64,000 bases of DNA from Sycon ciliatum. Lineage: Eukaryota > Porifera > Calcarea > Leucosolenida > Sycettidae. The number at the start of each line of letters is the position of its first letter. Position 1 is the stretch's first letter. A program made the translations under genes and the position numbers. Location: contig NC_088649.1 of NCBI RefSeq assembly GCF_964019385.1, forward strand, positions 20,733,508 through 20,797,507. Reading direction: 5' to 3'. Below, piece after piece: positions 32,894 to 44,240 of the stretch. The notes below the pieces were generated by a model. The model had not been told where the DNA came from. It was given only the letters and a program-made list of their open reading frames with translations, and ran no database searches.

Positions 32894-35800
32894 TCATCCC
32901 GCCAGTTGATCAACGCAGCGTATGTTGAAGCAGTTCACTTCCGCCCGAATCTGTTTAGTGTCCCATCGGGCGCAACTGGTGAGAAGTATGTCATAATAAT
33001 CTTTATTGAAGGATCTCCCAGAGGCGATGGCCTGTCGAGGGGATCTCCTGATGCAAATCATGCAATAGAAATAAACAGTGAGGAAAACTACACGTGTTAC
33101 AGTGTATGCTACATAAATTAGCAATAAACACAGGGCTGGGTTGTTAAAAATAAAACAATTAATTAAAATGTCAAGGGATATACCACTACAGTCAAATTTA
33201 AACCTTTTCACGTGCAAGCGATATTGCTGCTGAAATTTAGAAAGTGAATCTTGGGATGTCAGCCTTGGTGGAAGGCAGTTCCACAGCTTTCCGATCTTAT
33301 GCAGAAAGATAGAGGAAGAGATGCGGCCATGAGAATTGAAAATCAGTTTGTTTGGTCGGCGTGCGCTAGAAGAGATATTGATGTCAAAGCGGGATAGATA
33401 ATCTGGGTGCCAATGGATATACTTGAACAAAACGGTGATGGAAATGTAAGTGCGTCGGAAGTGAAGGGATTCCAAATTACACAGCCTATTTAAATTATTC
33501 TTCGATTCATAGCGATCAAAATCAATCTTCGCAGACCGCAGCAGGCATCTGCAGATCTTTGCTTGTAAAATGTCAAGCGATTCTAGCTGGGTAGCGGTAA
33601 GGCTGAAGCACCAGACAGGGATAGCGTACTCTACTGTGGGTCGTACATATGACTTGTAGAGTAGGGCAATATGTCCATGCGATAGATGACGGCCCATAAA
33701 GCATAACAAATTTACACGTTGGCGAAACTTTTTGAACACAGTAGTGAAATGGTCTTGGAATTTAAGATTAGTGCTGATCTCTACGCCTAGATGGATTATG
33801 GTACTTTTAACATTGAGTGGTACGTTGTCCATTTGGACAGACGAAGAGGGTGGAGGAGCATAGTTGGAGAACATGGTGGTCTTGGCCGCAGAAAACTCCC
33901 CGTGAATGCCTCTAGCCCAGCGCTGGCAGCTTGTTAAATCCAACTGGAAATTGGCGAGATTCTCACCAACAGGTAAACCGATGTTATGAGTGTTGAGCAG
34001 TGTAACATCATCAGCAAATAGATAAGGGGCGCTGTGGGTCAATGTGTCGGGAAGGGTATTGATGTAGATTAAAAACAGCAGGGGTGCAAGATGTGAGCCT
34101 TGAGGGACACCACAATTCAAAAGATATTGGGGAGAGATCGTCTCCTTAATCTTGACAGCTATCGTTCTCTGATTGAGGTAGCGTTCAAACCATTTCACTG
34201 AGTTTCGAGTCATAAAAGTACTCAGCCTCTCAATCAGGGTTGGATGATGAACCTTATCGAAGGCTTTCCTGAAGTCAAGAAATGCACAATCATATCTGTT
34301 GTGTTTGTCCGAGACACGAGCCATCTGGTGAGTAAGCAGGATAAGTTGGTCCGTTGCTGATCGCTGTGGAACATATGCAAATTGGGACGGTGATATTAAT
34401 TTGTTGCGATGCAGGAAGCTGCTGAGACTCAGTGCTATCCGGTATTCGAAAAGGCGACTGACGGGATGCAGCAGTGAAATAGGACGATAATTTGTTGGTG
34501 AAGAGGCACTTCCTTTGCCTTTATATAATGGGGTAACAGAGGCCGATTTCCAGGAATTGGGGAAGCACGAAGTAGATAAGCTTAAGTTAAACAGGAATGA
34601 GAGGGATTCACACAGTAAATCTGCCATTGAGCGTAGTATCGGTATCATGTGATTTGCTGAGGTGGATTTTCGGGGGGATAGGTGTGTTAGGTCGTAATGG
34701 ACTTGACCAGGACTAAATTTAGAAATGCTGTACAAAGTGGTGCAAGCACTTAATGATGGCGCTTGAGAGGGTTGTCCATTCACTGCTGGTGGCACTGAAC
34801 ACTGGGCTGCAAAATGTTGAGCAAGAAGATCGCATTTTTCATGCTCCGTGGTGGCGCTGGCGTCACCATCTGTAAGATCAGGGACTGACGACTTGCTGCC
34901 AGCAATGTTACAAAACTGCTTGGCCCTTTTCGACCATACATATCCGCCCTTACTGCAATTCTTTGATATACTAGCAGCCTCACGGTCAAGGAAAGCGTGT
35001 CTGGCCGCTCGAAGCTTCTTTCTGTAAAAGTTCCGCGATAAGCAATAAGCTGCTTTCGCCTCAATACACTGAGGGTTGCGCAGGTAGGCACGGTACAGTA
35101 CATTCTGTCTCCGCTTCAGTTTGTGTAGATTTGGCGTGTACCAGCTCTGCTTTCGACGCTCCTGTTGACTGGTCAAGATAGAAGATCTGTCTACTAGATT
35201 CTGAAAATGAGATTCCCACGCTTTCCAAGCTGAATCCACAAGTTCAGTCCCCATTACGCGCTCAAGAAACGGTTCCTGTTCTATTAGTATGCGCAGTCTG
35301 GCGAAATCCGTTGTTCTGCGTAGTCGACATTCTCGACGCTGGGTTGGTGTGCAGAGAGATAGCGAGGCAATGACAGGACAATGATCAGATAAGGGCTCAA
35401 GTGTGTGTGTAGAGTATATCATGTCTGGTATGTTGGTTGCTATGATGTCGAGCAACGGGTTTTGACCGCTTCTAAGATTAGGTCGTGTACCAGTCCCTTC
35501 ATTCATCACATTGAAACCGAACTTCACGAAAGCCGACTGCAGAGCCCTACCATTGCAGTCTGTGGTGTCAGTGTCTTTCCAGGCTCGGTTCTTGGCATTG
35601 AAGTCGCCTACAATTACGCTATTGTGTTGGTCAAACAGATCAGAGAGCTGATCGAGCGTAGATATTAAAGAACTTATAGGTTGTCTTGGGGGCCGGTACC
35701 AAACAGATAAGAAAACAGGTCGGCTTGGATGCTTGATCTCAACAGTCATCATTTCGCAGCTACCATACGTAAATTCTGGGTGAAAATCGCAGCTCAAGTG

Positions 35801-36040
35801 GTCCTTAACATAGATTGCTACGCCACCCCCACCAAGCTGTGACCATGGTAGGGATGTACTGCTTCTGTCCTTTCGGTATAGTTTATAACCTGGTATGGTT
35901 ACAACATTATCAGGAATGGTGGGATTTAGCCACGTTTCTGTTAGACAAAGAATATCCAGAGATTCTTGTGTCAATAGGTTCAATACTTCGGCTTGTTTAC
36001 TCAGGAGACTACAACAGTTGGAAATACATATTCGGCATTC
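32894..36040 (-). CDS. LINE ORF2: APE endonuclease plus reverse transcriptase
   Basis: At least 1029 codons remain open. The endonuclease starts upstream of the first methionine (35983), with NCCSLLSKQAEVLN in the same frame, then DILCLTETWLNP, GGVAIYVKDH, WYRPPRQP, VIVGDFNAKN, LLDIIATN and LSDHCPVIA. The RT has NYRPISLLHPVSRLFE, FLDFRKAFDKVHH (motif A), NCGVPQGSHLAPLL (motif B) and FADDVTLL with FADD encoded at 34007-34018 (motif C), followed by YKSYVRPTVEYAIPVW and KIGKLWNCLPPRL. All catalytic residues appear present. The frame has no stop before the apparent 3' end and reads on into the flank to 32894, so the original stop may be lost. Confidence 0.85.
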   Translation of the reverse strand, partial: ECRICISNCCSLLSKQAEVLNLLTQESLDILCLTETWLNPTIPDNVVTIPGYKLYRKDRSSTSLPWSQLGGGGVAIYVKDHLSCDFHPEFTYGSCEMMTVEIKHPSRPVFLSVWYRPPRQPISSLISTLDQLSDLFDQHNSVIVGDFNAKNRAWKDTDTTDCNGRALQSAFVKFGFNVMNEGTGTRPNLRSGQNPLLDIIATNIPDMIYSTHTLEPLSDHCPVIASLSLCTPTQRRECRLRRTTDFARLRILIEQEPFLERVMGTELVDSAWKAWESHFQNLVDRSSILTSQQERRKQSWYTPNLHKLKRRQNVLYRAYLRNPQCIEAKAAYCLSRNFYRKKLRAARHAFLDREAASISKNCSKGGYVWSKRAKQFCNIAGSKSSVPDLTDGDASATTEHEKCDLLAQHFAAQCSVPPAVNGQPSQAPSLSACTTLYSISKFSPGQVHYDLTHLSPRKSTSANHMIPILRSMADLLCESLSFLFNLSLSTSCFPNSWKSASVTPLYKGKGSASSPTNYRPISLLHPVSRLFEYRIALSLSSFLHRNKLISPSQFAYVPQRSATDQLILLTHQMARVSDKHNRYDCAFLDFRKAFDKVHHPTLIERLSTFMTRNSVKWFERYLNQRTIAVKIKETISPQYLLNCGVPQGSHLAPLLFLIYINTLPDTLTHSAPYLFADDVTLLNTHNIGLPVGENLANFQLDLTSCQRWARGIHGEFSAAKTTMFSNYAPPPSSSVQMDNVPLNVKSTIIHLGVEISTNLKFQDHFTTVFKKFRQRVNLLCFMGRHLSHGHIALLYKSYVRPTVEYAIPVWCFSLTATQLESLDILQAKICRCLLRSAKIDFDRYESKNNLNRLCNLESLHFRRTYISITVLFKYIHWHPDYLSRFDINISSSARRPNKLIFNSHGRISSSIFLHKIGKLWNCLPPRLTSQDSLSKFQQQYRLHVKRFKFDCSGISLDILINCFIFNNPALCLLLIYVAYTVTRVVFLTVYFYCMICIRRSPRQAIASGRSFNKDYYDILLTSCARWDTKQIRAEVNCFNIRCVDQLAG

Positions 36041-37390
36041 TTTTTGCTTCGGAGATCCCCGGGGTTCCTATGCCGAGTTGGTCTGCAGTAACCTCTGAAT
36101 TTCTGCATCTGAAGCTGTTTTACCTTCGACAAGTATGCTGTCAAGTGGAAGGGAGCATTTGACACCATTGGCGCGGAGTTTCTTGAATGTTGGTAGGGTA
36201 CGGCGTCGAGTTTCCTGTTGCTTTTTTGTCAGGTCATGATTAACGTATACGTTATGTGCACCATGCTTCAGGCCAAAACGATTTTTCATGAGGTGCGCCT
36301 TCGTATCTGCATTGGTTTTTACGTGAATTAACCTTGGTTTGTCCCCAGATGGCTTGCCAATTCGCTTTACCTCGATTGTGGCAGGGTTGATTTCAGGTAC
36401 CAAAGTACGAATGAGTTGTGGGAGATTTTCGTTGTCCACCTCTGGGAGACCCGAGATGATGGCGTTGTCTCGGATTTCAATCTGCCTGCGGTCCTCTTGA
36501 ACAATCTCTCGTACCGTATTGCATAGTTGGGGTACGGGTAAGGGAGGCTGGTTTTGGGCAGGTGGTACGACAGGGCATGCCTCCGGTTTGGGGTTTCGAG
36601 GATCTGAACTCGTCTATGCAGGTCTTGGCAGGTCTTCTCTATGTCTTCGCTTGCAGCTGCTGAGCCACTTGCACTCTGCTTCAAGCTGTCCATGTTGGTG
36701 GATAATTGGAACATAGCTTGGTCCACATCTTTAACTACATTGTCAACCCGATTTGCAAGTGAACGTATTGCGGCATTTTGCTGATCATTGCTGTTGGTGG
36801 CAGCGTGTCTTGTTATCTCTGTCTCATCATACTTGGCAGAGAGGAATGCCACGCTTTCCTCTAACTCCCGTACCGTATCATGGTGTGATTTCTCTACCGT
36901 ATCAATCCGTGTTTCGAGGGTTGCAAGACGTGCTTCAACTGAGAGTTTCAAATCTGATATTTGAGAACAATTATTATTTTCAATAGCTTTGAGAATTGTT
37001 GTCATTTTGCCATCCAATAAAGTGCTCATACATGTACGAAATTGCTCAACAAGGTGGTCTGCACTTTCAATTCCCTCGGTAGGTGTCGCTAGGTGGGAGG
37101 GGAAAGTGCGACCAGGGACGGGTGAGAAGGCGGGCGTATTGCTACTAATTGGATAATCCGTGTCAGATGGTTTCCTTGGACCAAGGGATGACTGGCTTTG
37201 AGGTGACTTCGGCTGCGTTGTCACTATCTCAGCATCAGGTCTTGGTGATGTCTCCACACTCCGGGTGACATGCTTCCGTTTGAGAGAGTCCTCCCCTGGT
37301 GGAGCTCCTGCCAGAGCGGAAAGCACCCGTGTCAACCCTTCGAGCGACATGTTCGATTTCGAATTGACCACTGAAACCACCACAGCACAG
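32990..37390 (-). mobile_element. Near full-length LINE with ORF1 and ORF2, minus strand
   Basis: ORF1 runs from 37383 leftward with one frameshift; ORF2 is one open frame to beyond the 3' end. The 3' end is marked by CAATAAAG and ATTATTATG near 32990-33010. It is the best preserved autonomous element in the window. A target duplication was not identified. Confidence 0.8.
36068..37383 (-). pseudogene. LINE ORF1, L1-like coiled coil and C-terminal domain, frameshifted
   Basis: The frame from 37383 begins with a basic, serine/proline-rich region. A long coiled coil follows (about residues 110-260, with heptad-like stretches such as EARLATLETRIDTVEKSHHD and IRSLANRVDNVVKDVDQ). Near 36540 the sense frame changes: the other frame reads REIVQEDRRQIEIRDNAII and SGLPEVDNENLPQLIRTL, then VKRIGKPSGDKPRLI and a basic C-terminus ending at 36068. 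This organisation resembles L1-type ORF1 proteins that trimerise and bind RNA. One frameshift makes the copy defective. Confidence 0.7.
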
Positions 37391-37670
37391 TCCCACAGAC
37401 ACTGATATTCTGTTCTTACACTGCTACTATTACTTCTACGGAAAGGTTAACTCTGGCTTTGACGTTATACACTGGCTTGGGAACGATACATACAGAGCTT
37501 CAAATTTTGCATCCGTATCACAGATTGCACATGGAGTAGATGTTAACATCATAGCTCGTCTATACCAGTGCTTTGGTGATGCAGTGGCAGGCGAGGGTGT
37601 GTCCATCAAGGTAGCGATGGCGGCTACACAGGTACTGCTTCAACAGCCATATCGCATGGTAGACAGCTGA
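37391..37670. other. No gene recognised
   Basis: This lies between the LINE 5' end and the RLE-type fragment. It may contain the 5' part of the RLE-type element, but no recognisable motif was found. Confidence 0.35.
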
Positions 37671-38257
37671 GAGCATGCTGATTGCCTCCATCGCAGACTG
37701 TCGAGCTGGGGTACTGGAGATATCGATGAGTTGATGACTGAAGCTCGTACAATCCAACAACAGATACGGGAGGCTACAAACAGATTCAGCTGCGAAGAGC
37801 GTGCAAAAGACGACAGTGAAGCACGTTTGCCGCCTTGGTCATGGATTGAAAGATAGGCTCTGCCACATGTATGCTTTACAGCGACCGTAAGAGCGACCTG
37901 CATCGCCTTGACAATGTCATAGGTGAGCACACCGTTCGAGAGATCCTTCGACAGAAGCATCCAGCAGCATCACCTCTAAACGAAGTCGCAGTTATGGAAG
38001 GAGAGCCTCTGCCCCAACCACATCCGGTCATCTTCACGGCACTCAATAGGGATGTTATTCGCCAAGCTGCACTGCGGACGCATGGTGCAGCCGGGCCTTC
38101 AGGCATGGACGCAGCCAATTGGCGAAAGATTTGTACCTCCTTCCGCTCAGCCTCGGATGCACTCTGCGATGCTCTGGTTACCTATGCCAGGCGATTAGCT
38201 ACCAAGTATGTGGACCCCATCTCACTGGAAGCTCATGTGGCTGAAAACTGCAAACTG
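37671..38257 (+). pseudogene. N-terminal part of RLE-type LINE polyprotein
   Basis: The plus strand reads HADCLHRRLSSWGTGDIDEL, MTEARTIQQQ and, in a second frame from 37871, RLDNVIGEHTVREILRQKHP, PVIFTALNRDVIRQAALRTH, GAAGPSGMDAANWRKIC and ARRLATKYVDP. This block precedes the RT palm in the same family whose palm is at 3.5-4.1 kb and whose C-terminus is at 47 kb. At about 38258 the sequence switches to dispersed repeat B. Confidence 0.75.
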
Positions 38258-38500
38258 TTAGTCCACGATTTTCTGAAACAACACAGCAAAGGAGAACAAG
38301 AGCAGTACTTGGCATGTGGCCTCAAATTTCCTAACACTTTGAAAATTCTCCGTGATGTCCAAATTTGAAACTCAGCAAAGGAGGAACAATAAACATGTAC
38401 TTAAATGTAAACAATCACATTGTTGAGTCCGACACCTCGTTCCAAGAACTACACTGATCCCGAGGATAAAAGGGGCAGGGCTATGGTTGGAGGTTATTAT
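38258..38500. repeat. Dispersed repeat B, copy 2
   Basis: Shares GTCCACGATT, AACAACACAGCAAAG, GAACAATAAACATGTA and GAGTCCGACACCTCGTTCC with about 5685-5850. It truncates the preceding RT frame. Confidence 0.65.
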
Positions 38501-38545
38501 TATCAATATGTCAAATATTTGATAGGGCAATCCCCACAAGCTTTA

Positions 38546-39395
38546 GGCCTCGGTCACACTACGGCAAAAATGCTGCGTCAGCGTTAGAATCATTAGCTTT
38601 TCCATGGCAACTGACGCCACCGCGAGAAATTTGAGCGTCAGACGCTGCTGCGTCTGACGTGGGGAAATCAGCTGCGTTGCCGCTGACGGGAGTGACGCTT
38701 GGCGAAAAAACAGTGTTTTTCAATTAAAATTAGTTTCAGGACAGTTGCTTGAGTTGAGCAGTCATTCGACATTCGTCTCTTCAAGGTTTGTTTCGTTCCC
38801 TCTTTTTTTTCGAGATGAGTCCGTGGACCTACGAGGCCGAGGCTGCTCTGCTCCGAACCTGGCGGAAGAGCGAGGCGTTTTCTGAGAAGAAAATGATGTC
38901 GAGAAAGGACCAGTTGTTCGAGTGGGTCATCGGCCAACTGGAGCCTGTTGACTTGTGAGTGTTATGTTGTCGTCAAGAGCCCCCAAAAGGACAACCAGTG
39001 CAGTATGACGAAGTCAGGAGAAACACAGCTGCGATGCGGACTTTTCTTGCCTGATCCATGACACTACATCAGAAAATGGCTTCAAATTCGGAAAGAAACA
39101 ACAACGATCGTGCACGCGTGGACCTTTCGTCATCTTGTAATCAAAAATCAATGAAAATTTGAAAACTTTGTCCGACAATATTTTTGTATAATAAGCAAAA
39201 GGCCGGTTTCCGTGGGAATCCGTGTCGTCATTAAGTTTCCCTGGTGATTTTGTGACGTAGACAAATGCGTCAGGCCGCGGCATGCAAACACCTGGTCACA
39301 AGCTGCCAAAAAAAATACTATGTGACCCCGCGTCTGCGTCAAGTGCTGCGGCTTGACGCTGCGTCCAGCTTCAAACTTGCCGTAGTGTGGATTCA
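38546..39395. mobile_element. Probable TIR element with CACACTACGGCAA ends
   Basis: GGTCACACTACGGCAA near 38550 is matched by TTGCCGTAGTGTGG near 39378 in inverted order. The internal GCGTCAGCG/TGACGC motifs also repeat in both orientations near the ends. No coding frame is convincing. Confidence 0.55.
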
Positions 39396-39766
39396 CGGAA
39401 GCTTTTTTGCGATGTGACACGCGATGCGAAAAAATCCATGGTTACCATGGATAGTTGCCGCTGAGCGGAAGATTTGAGAAATTTAAATCACTCGATGAAA
39501 ATCAGCTCGAGGCCTCGCTTTTCCGCCGAAGATTATAAACATCCGCAACTTCCACTGGATTTCTTTGAGTTTCCTTGTTTTTTTTATTGCGTTCTGAAGT
39601 GGAGAGATACTCTAGAAGCTGTGCTGATGCAGCTCTGGCCCAGGAGCGGGGTTGACAGCCAGCCAGAAGCGAATGGTGACAACTTAAAACGTAGCTCGTG
39701 TGGGTGAGAACAAATTATTCCCGGTTTATAATCTGAGGATTGTTCCCTCAATGTGACCAGCTCCTA

Positions 39767-39897
39767 ACCGTCAAGAAGGTGAACTCGCATTCTTCGCACA
39801 CTGTAGGCAAGGGCAAAGAGATAAAAATGGATCTAAATCCGAATAAAATCAGCACACGTTTCCGTAAATGAAAGGGTGAGCATAAGCAAATTATCCA
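39767..39897. repeat. Dispersed repeat family A, fragment
   Basis: Closely matches 19785-19890, including GCACACTGTAGGCAAGGGC and GATCTAAATCCGAATAAAAT. Confidence 0.7.
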
Positions 39898-39902
39898 TAT
39901 AA

Positions 39903-40197
39903 AGTTTAGTCGCGACAAGCACTGGGGTACAGGGTCAAGGTTTTTTTATTTAATTTTTTTTACAAAATCCACATATCTCCAGACACTGGGGTGAATGATG
40001 GAGTGTGGTGGTGGGGCCCATGGTGCAAGTCATTGAGAACGCAAGATGGCGGCATGCTGTACAATCGCACGCTACAGACGCCATGTTCATTTGCAGGGTT
40101 TGCAAACTGTAGGTGAAGAAAGACAGCATGCCGCCATATTGCGTTCTCAATGACTTGCACCTTGACCCTGTACCCCAGTGCTTGTCGCGACTAAACT
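39903..40197. mobile_element. 295-bp MITE with perfect 38-bp-class TIRs
   Basis: The left end AGTTTAGTCGCGACAAGCAC followed by TGGGGTACAGGGTCAAGG has an exact reverse complement at the right end. A second inner inverted repeat (GGTGCAAGTCATTGAGAACG with its complement) surrounds GCCGCCAT/GGCGGC motifs. A T/A-rich spacer separates the left TIR from the interior. No clear target duplication. Confidence 0.85.
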
Positions 40198-40419
40198 CAT
40201 TCGAAAAATTACTCATTCAAAAAATGGAACCCTTCCAGACATGTAACAAGCTAGACACAAAGCATGGCAGTCGACCGCATTCAAAGCGAGTGAGGTGCCA
40301 AGAAAGAAATACTCCACCTTCCATTGCCAATTGGCGCAACCCACGTCTCATGCATGACTTGTGTGCTGACAATACAAACATCATAGTGAACTGTGCACCA
40401 ACCACAGTGTCTGCTCCAG

Positions 40420-41870
40420 AGCCGGGTGAATTTTATTGTTTCAAGTCATTGCCGTTTGGGCTCTCCACTGCTCCGTATCTTTTTAACAAACTGGTCCGTG
40501 TGATGGTTCGAGACTGGAGGGCTCAGGGCATCAAGGGCATGATGTTCTTTGACGATGGCTCTGCAGGAGCGGCACTGTGGAAGAGACAGTGAGGGTAGCA
40601 GGTATGCTCACGCAAAACGTTGGAAAGAGCGGGTTGGAAGATCAATGTGGAGAAATTTTGTCTTGTGCCTTCTCAGAAGCCTACCATTCTGGATTTTTGT
40701 GTTGGACCTGGTTCACGAGAGAGTAAGTGTGGCGGAAGCTAGAGTTCTGAGGTTTTTGGAGCATTTGAGGGTCTTGCATGGCAAGAGGAGACCGAATGGC
40801 AAAGAGTGTGGCAGGCTGGCTGGGTTCATCATTTCAATGTCTTTCGCCATTGGGCCAGTTGCAAGGTTGAGAACAAGGGCATTGTATGACATGATTCTCA
40901 GGAGGAAAAGCTGCTTTCATACACAGGAGTGGTCTGACGAGGCTTATGCAGAAGTGAGGTTCTGGTGGTATTGCTTCGATAAGTTTCATGGAAGATTGGT
41001 TGTGGGTGATCCCAAGATAACAGCAGTTGTAGGCACGTGGTCAGATGCTAGCGATGTAGCCTGGGGAGGTTTTGCGGTGTCCTGCGGGCAAACGATTGCA
41101 AGAGGGAATTGGCCGGAAGAGGTGTTAGAGGCTCAGAAGAGTTCTACGTGGAGGGAATCGAGGGCTACCGAGTTGGTGTTGCAATCGGTGGTCCAAGAAT
41201 TGGCAGGCAAGGAATGCAGGCACCGGACGGATAATCAGGCGGCAGCTCGTATTCTGCAGGTGGGCAGCAAAGTTCCAGAACTGCAGGAGATTGCATGTCG
41301 GATTTTCAGGTTTTGCAGGCAAAATTGCATTCGACTTGTGCCAAAAATGGGTTCCAAGGGAGGAGAACATTCTGGCAGATTTTTTTATCCAAGGTAGTGG
41401 ATACTGATGACTGGAAATTGTCGTCTGAGGTATTCGATGAGGTAGACGGTTTGTGGGGCCCGCACACTGTTGACTGCTTTGCCAGTGCAGAGTCAGCACA
41501 GTTGCCTCGTTTCTGCTCAAGTTGGTGGAATCCAGGATGCTTGGCCGTGGATGCTTTCACGATGTGCTGGGAAGGGGAGAACTTATGGTTGTGCCCCCCC
41601 CCATTTACCTTATCGGAGACGTTATTAGCAGAATTTCAGTGATTGTCAGTCATGAGACATTGGTTGTCTCAAAATGGACATCTGTATGGTGGTGGCCATA
41701 CTTATTCAAAGGTACTGTGAGCTCCACGTTGGTGAGGAGTTTTATTTTCCTGCCTAGAATATCAGGTCTGTTTGACAGTGGCTCTTGCCAATGGAATTGG
41801 TTTGATGGGAAGGTGCCAAGGTGTGAAGTCATAGCAATCAGGTCCTGTAGTATCATGGGCTGTCGGTGCT
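40420..41870 (+). pseudogene. DIRS-like retroelement fragment (RT, RNase H, DIRS-specific domain)
   Basis: Three overlapping frames give the RT C-half (FYCFKSLPFGLSTAPYLF, GMMFFDDG as the motif C equivalent) and an RNase H (TWSDASDVAWGGF, STWRESRATELVL, HRTDNQAAARIL, ending in an LVPK block). A DIRS-type region (GPHTVDCFASAESAQLPRF, WWNPGCLAVDAFTM, NLWLCPP) follows, and then LVVSKWTSVWWWPYLF. Frameshifts lie near 40.58 and 41.35 kb. DIRS elements use a tyrosine recombinase for integration; none is seen here, so the fragment is truncated at both ends. Confidence 0.75.
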
Positions 41871-42029
41871 CTGAGACAGAATGTCGGGAATGATATTGAA
41901 CTTAAAGACAAGGTGTCTTCAGATGTGCTGTGGTGGCCCCCACTGGCAATGTTCACGTGTTCAATAGTGGTGTACACGTATGAGTGAGTGTGCGGATGTG
42001 TGCGCAACGAGTGAGTGCAGGGTGGACAG

Positions 42030-42600
42030 AGAACGCTAGCTTCAGGCACGTTATCGTCGGGTGCAGGATGCTCTTGGACCGTTGCATTGGTCTTGGTATG
42101 CTCAAGGACCGGATCACAGTGGTGCCTGTAGTATCTGTCTTCACATGGTATCCCATAATACCTGATATACACGACAGAACGACCAGTGGGCCAGAGAGGC
42201 CAGCCGATTATGACGCTCCAAGTAATCCCTTCTTCCACTGAGCTTTGAAGACTCGCAGAGGATGTGGGCAACCGACTCGCCTGCCTTCCCACACCTTCGA
42301 CACAGGGGCCTTCCACCCTGATGGAAGATTTTGGCCTTGAGCAGGTTACTTGCCAAGGCCTGGTCTCGTGCCGCGATGATCAGGCTCTCCCTAGTCTTCT
42401 TGAGGCCAGCATTTGTCAGGCAACTCCAGGTGTTCTCGTTGGTCAGTTGTTTTGTTTGCCGGACAAACTGGCAATGCAAGGGTTCTGGGTCCACGCCAAG
42501 AGGTGTTCTTTTTGAAGCCGACACTTCACAACCTGTGAGTTGTCTGGTGGGGCATCCAGATGTGACTACAGAATGGGCGCTGTCACCTTCAGGATTTCCT
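42030..42600 (-). pseudogene. R2-like LINE C-terminal zinc-knuckle region
   Basis: The minus strand reads NENTWSCLTNAGLKKTRESL, AARDQALASNLLKAKI, then CRRCGKAGESVAHILC (C-x2-C-x7-H-x3-C), SKLSGRRDYLERHNRLASL and, after a frameshift near 42150, CEDRYYRHHCDPVLEH. The CCHC knuckle followed by a conserved histidine/arginine block is typical of the region just before the restriction-like endonuclease of R2-type elements. The endonuclease itself is missing. Confidence 0.65.
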
Positions 42601-43320
42601 CGTCTGACTGAAGCACATAATGATTTCATCATTCCTCTTGCAGTAAAATCGTTTGGAATGACACGTGATCACCGCTGCTTTTTCCTTGACAAAGTCAACG
42701 ATACACTTTGTTCTGCAGCGTTGGGAGTTGGGTGTTGGAGTAGAAATTGCTGACTAGACGTCGCGGAGGGGCGAGCTTTCCTGCGCAGGTATGAGTTTGG
42801 ACGTAGTTCAGAATGGTCGAGTGGAAAAATTCAAAATTGTTTATTTCAAGAAAACCCAAAACGGATAATGGGGGACATGTCCTCAGTGCTAGAAGAGGTG
42901 TTCTACTACCTGCCGGTGTATAGTGTTTGCTAATTGAGGACGTAGCTCGCTGTTTTATCAGCGCTTGTAATTTGGCTATTTTCAAGACGATCATTTGTGG
43001 CGTCAAGGGATGATTGCCCTCGTCTTCTGGGATGCTGGCGTGGCTAAGTGAACTCTTCTAGAACTCTTCTAAGGTGAGGTAATGTTGGCTTGATGGAGTT
43101 TTGTTCGTAGCTTGTTCTTGTGCGCTGTGCCGTGGCTCGTTTTTAGACCCATAAATTGTGCCAATATTGGGCCAATATTGAGGGGTATACCAATTTCATG
43201 GTTCCTTTCAAAAGATTTTGCGCGGGCTTTGGAATGTCGATCTATCCCCCAAAGCAAACCTACCTGCAAAATTTGAGCGAAATCTGAGACACCGACTTGC
43301 ACATGTGTTCTGGTTTTCTC
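42601..43320. other. No gene recognised
   Basis: No convincing coding sequence or repeat ends were seen between the R2-like fragment and the CT tract. Confidence 0.45.
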
Positions 43321-43324
43321 AGAC

Positions 43325-43401
43325 ATCTCTCTCTCTCTCTCACTCTCTCTCTTTCTCTATATATATCTCTCTCTCTCACACACACTCTCTCTTTCTCTAT
43401 A

Positions 43402-43453
<52 letters not shown>

Positions 43454-43630
43454 ATTTTCTGTCTAAGTTTCACTCTCTTTCTCTCTCTGCTTTTGGCGCA
43501 CCTGGTTGTGATGAAGCCGAGACCCAAGGTCGGCAGAGCATCCCAGACCACGCCACCACTCCCCTTATTCATGGCTCACACATGACGGGTTTACGTGGCT
43601 CTAGTAAAAAAAAAAAAAAAAAAAAAAAAA
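43325..43630 (+). mobile_element. CT-tract poly-A retroposon, copy 2
   Basis: CT-rich head with TATATA and CACACA interruptions, then the same ~115-bp body as at 29290-29400 (GATGAAGCCGAGACCCAAGG, GGGTTTACGTGGCTCTAGT) and an A-run of about 26. Confidence 0.8.
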
Positions 43631-43667
43631 CATGCTCTCTTAAGATAAAAAGATTAACGTCAAGAGG

Positions 43668-44240
43668 TTAATTTAGAAGTCTGAGTAGAAGCAAGCGGAA
43701 AGGGTACTGGTAAAGAAGGGGGTAATCAGGAAGTGAGAAAACCTCGAGGATGTAATCTATACCTGGGGAAATGGGATATACGTGCCAGCTATATACACCA
43801 CGGGTTTCAGAAATCCTAATCTCGGTAGGCAGGGAGTTCCACGTGGTGATCGTAGAATGTAGTAGAGTGGGGCGGAAACAGGGACCAGTGTGAGTGGGTA
43901 GGAGGTAAAAGTGAGGACGTCGTGCACTCTGGGATAGAACTATGTTGAAATTATTGAGGGTTTCCGGGTATTGGCGGGTGAAATGGTAAAACAATTTGAG
44001 GCAATGTATATGCCGCCGCCACACAAGACTTTCCCATTCAGCAGCTTCAAACACGTTCTCCATGCCATGAGGAATGGGCACTTTCCGACGATGTAAATAC
44101 TGCCTGGCCCCGCGTGCTTGCAATCGTACCAAAGTGTGAATATTCTCTGCGGTCAGTTTGTTATTCCACAGAGGTGAAGCATACTCGATAGAGGGACGGA
44201 CGTACCCTTTGTAGAGGAGGGTGATGAGAGCAGGGGTCAT
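43668..44240 (-). pseudogene. LINE RT C-terminal fragment
   Basis: 190 codons reading TLLYKGYVRPSIEYASPLWN, LVRLQARGARQYL, WESLVWRRHIHCLKLFY, SARRPHFYLLP and TTWNSLPTEI. This is the thumb/C-terminal region of a CR1-like LINE, related to the LINEs at 33-37 and 49.5-50.8 kb. It is 5'-truncated at about 44240. Confidence 0.75.
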
